Positions 62,160 to 64,000 of a stretch of 64,000 bases of DNA are shown piece by piece. A program made the translations under genes and the position numbers. The DNA is taken from assembly GCF_000154445.1 (NCBI RefSeq), contig NZ_DS499558.1; one strand, 5' to 3'. This DNA is from Intestinibacter bartlettii (lineage in GTDB: Bacteria; Bacillota; Clostridia; Peptostreptococcales; Peptostreptococcaceae). The first letter of the stretch is position 1. Each line of letters starts with the position of its first letter. The notes beneath the pieces are model-generated. The model searched no databases. It was not told the DNA's origin and saw only the letters and a list, made by a program, of their open reading frames with translations.

Positions 62160-63932
62160 ATGTTAGACATATTAAATAAAATAAATCATCCATCAGATTT
62201 AAACGACTTATCAATTGATAATCTAGAAAAATTATCTGAAGAAATAAGAGAAGTTTTATTACAAAAATTAAGTAAAAATGGTGGACATTTCGGTCCAAAC
62301 TTCGGAATGGTTGAAGCTATAATTGCCATGCATTATGTTTTTGAATCACCAAAAGATAAATTTGTATTTGATGTTTCACATCAAAGTTACGCACATAAGA
62401 TTTTAACTGGAAGAAAAGAAGGATTTATAGATGAAAAATCTTATAAAACAGTATCAGGATATACAAATCCAGAGGAAAGTGAACATGACTTCTTCAATGT
62501 TGGGCATACATCAACATCAATAAGTTTAGCTTCTGGATTAGCAAAAGCTAGAGATTTAAAGAAAGAAGACTATAATGTAGTTGCTGTAATAGGTGATGGT
62601 TCATTAAGTGGAGGAGAAGCATTAGAAGGTTTAAACTTCGCGGGTTCTGAGTTAAATTCTAATTTCATAATCATAGTCAACGATAATCAACAATCTATAG
62701 CAGAAAACCACGGTGGTTTATACAAAAACTTAGATGAATTAAGGGAGACAAATGGACAAGCTTCAAATAATTTATTTAAAGCTATGGGACTAGATTATAT
62801 TTATGAAGCAGATGGAAATAATATTGAAAAAATGATAGAATTATTCCAAAAAATTAAAGATATAGATCATCCTATAGTAGTTCATATAAATACTAAAAAA
62901 GGTAAAGGTTATAAACTTGCAGAAGAAAATAAAGAGTCATGGCACTGGACATTACCATTTGATTCAGAAACAGGAAAAGTAACAGTGAACTTTGGAAACA
63001 CCGAGAGTTATGCAGACTTAACAGCAAAATTCTTATTAGATAAAATGAAAAAGGATAATACAGTTGTTGCAGTAACTCCAGCTATGCCAATGACTATTGG
63101 TTTTGGAATAGAAAGAAGACAAGAAGCGGGGGAACAATTTGTAGATGTAGGTATAGCAGAAGAACATGCTGTTGCCCTAGTTTCAGGAATTGCGAAAAAT
63201 GGAGGAAAACCAGTTCTAGGAACGAATGCAACATTTATTCAAAGAAGTTATGATCAAATTTCACAAGATTTATGTATAAATTCTAATCCAGCTACAATAG
63301 TTTTAAATTATACATCAGTAACAGGATTAACTGATGTAACACATTTAGGTATATTCACTATTGCGGCATTTTCTAATATACCAAATTTAGTTTTATTAGC
63401 ACCAACAAATAAAGTTGAATATTTTGCAATGCTAGATTGGTCTATTGAACAACAAGAACATCCAGTAATGATTTTAATGCCAGGTAATGGAGTTATAAAT
63501 GATGAAAGAGAGGCAGAAAAAGATTATTCTAACATCATAAATAAATTTAAAGTTGAAGAAGAAGGCTCTAAAGTAGCAATATTAGGATTAGGTGATTTCT
63601 ATCAAATAGGTGAAGAAGCATCAAAAATAGTTGAAGACAAACTAGGTTTCAAACCGACATTAATAAATCCAAGGTTTGCTTCAGGAGTAGACAAAGAATT
63701 ACTTGAAGATTTAAAACAAAACCACGAGTTAGTTATAACATTAGAAGATGGTATATTACGTGGAGGATTTGGAGAATCGATAGCAAGCTTCTATGGAGAT
63801 TCTGATATGAAAGTTAAAAACTATGGATTAGAAAAAGAATTCTATGATAGATATAATCCAAATCAATTATTAGATGAATTAGGAATTACACCTGAAAAAA
63901 TAGTTAATTATATTGAAGGTAGGATTAAATAA
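62160..63932 (+). CDS. DXS-like transketolase-family enzyme (divergent)
   Basis: A 590-residue thiamine-diphosphate enzyme of the 1-deoxyxylulose-5-phosphate synthase family. Visible are GGHFGPNFG with His43, GDGSLSGGEALEGLNFAG (thiamine site), KGKGYKLAE...WHW and AEEHAVALVSG. Compared with E. coli DXS as I recall it, the DRAG arginine (R420) is Tyr (LNYTSVTG), D427 is Thr, Y392 is Asn and the VRYPRG arginine (R478) is missing, while H431 and R398 are kept. These are substrate-phosphate contacts, so another substrate is possible. ATG 62160 follows AGGAGGAAAA; an in-frame extension from 62025 includes this site and is rejected. Confidence 0.85.
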   Translation: MLDILNKINHPSDLNDLSIDNLEKLSEEIREVLLQKLSKNGGHFGPNFGMVEAIIAMHYVFESPKDKFVFDVSHQSYAHKILTGRKEGFIDEKSYKTVSGYTNPEESEHDFFNVGHTSTSISLASGLAKARDLKKEDYNVVAVIGDGSLSGGEALEGLNFAGSELNSNFIIIVNDNQQSIAENHGGLYKNLDELRETNGQASNNLFKAMGLDYIYEADGNNIEKMIELFQKIKDIDHPIVVHINTKKGKGYKLAEENKESWHWTLPFDSETGKVTVNFGNTESYADLTAKFLLDKMKKDNTVVAVTPAMPMTIGFGIERRQEAGEQFVDVGIAEEHAVALVSGIAKNGGKPVLGTNATFIQRSYDQISQDLCINSNPATIVLNYTSVTGLTDVTHLGIFTIAAFSNIPNLVLLAPTNKVEYFAMLDWSIEQQEHPVMILMPGNGVINDEREAEKDYSNIINKFKVEEEGSKVAILGLGDFYQIGEEASKIVEDKLGFKPTLINPRFASGVDKELLEDLKQNHELVITLEDGILRGGFGESIASFYGDSDMKVKNYGLEKEFYDRYNPNQLLDELGITPEKIVNYIEGRIK

Positions 63933-64000
63933 TTTATAGTTATTAAAGTAATTTAATTTTAAAAAAATATTTTTATAGAAAAAAAGCCATTCTTAATAGA

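Overview
The window is AT-rich, Gram-positive DNA of clostridial type. AGA is the dominant arginine codon, ribosome binding sites are strong AGGAGG-like sequences, leader RNAs are numerous and terminators have long T-runs. The tRNA array followed by pyc, an EF-G-like gene, mcsA-mcsB-clpC, radA, disA, yacL and later ispD-ispF-proS-gltX resembles, from memory, the origin-proximal region of Clostridioides difficile and other Peptostreptococcaceae. I infer a member of that family; the species cannot be named from this sequence.

Layout. 1-2165: 22 intact tRNA genes on the + strand, preceded by two degenerate tRNA copies (Lys, Cys) and closed by a terminator. 2.5-9.1 kb: a small unknown gene, pyruvate carboxylase and an atypical EF-G-like GTPase. 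9.4-17.4 kb: the mcsA-mcsB-clpC protein quality-control operon, without ctsR and with an McsB that has lost conserved catalytic and ATP-binding residues, then radA, disA and the PIN/TRAM gene yacL. 17.5-28.3 kb: a catabolic block between yacL and ispD: ogt, a PRD-type PTS regulator, gutM, a SAF-domain NAD(P)-dependent dehydrogenase, a glucitol-family PTS (IIA, IIC, IIBC), a SorC-type regulator and acoA-acoB-like E1 subunits without E2/E3. 28.5-34 kb: ispD, ispF, T-box-controlled proS, gltX.

34-42 kb: a YitT-like membrane protein, two paralogous APC amino-acid permeases (one behind a glycine riboswitch) with an uncharacterised membrane protein between them, and a polar amino-acid ABC transporter with a distinct arginine codon usage. 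42-46.7 kb: an NAD-dependent epimerase-like protein, luxS, a stand-alone MetH reactivation-domain protein and a three-module cobalamin-dependent methionine synthase, which together can recycle S-ribosylhomocysteine to methionine. 46.9-51.5 kb: two half-size chromate-transporter-family genes divergent from a LysR regulator, an M29 aminopeptidase and a nitroreductase-family protein. 51.5-57 kb: pyrF-carA-carB behind two tandem PyrR-type attenuators. 57-58.8 kb: two small minus-strand genes of unknown function. 59-61.8 kb: an rRNA-type methyltransferase, a pseudouridine synthase, a UPF0489 arginase-like protein and a SEC-C protein. 62.2-63.9 kb: a DXS-like transketolase behind a MerR-type promoter.

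No insertion sequence, prophage, CRISPR array or attachment site was recognised. The observations most worth a second look are the predicted McsB pseudokinase with absent CtsR, the DXS-like enzyme lacking phosphate-binding arginines under a MerR-type promoter, the polyol PTS locus with a SAF-domain dehydrogenase and duplicated 74-bp control modules, and the UPF0489 protein. All calls come from reading the sequence; no database search was run.
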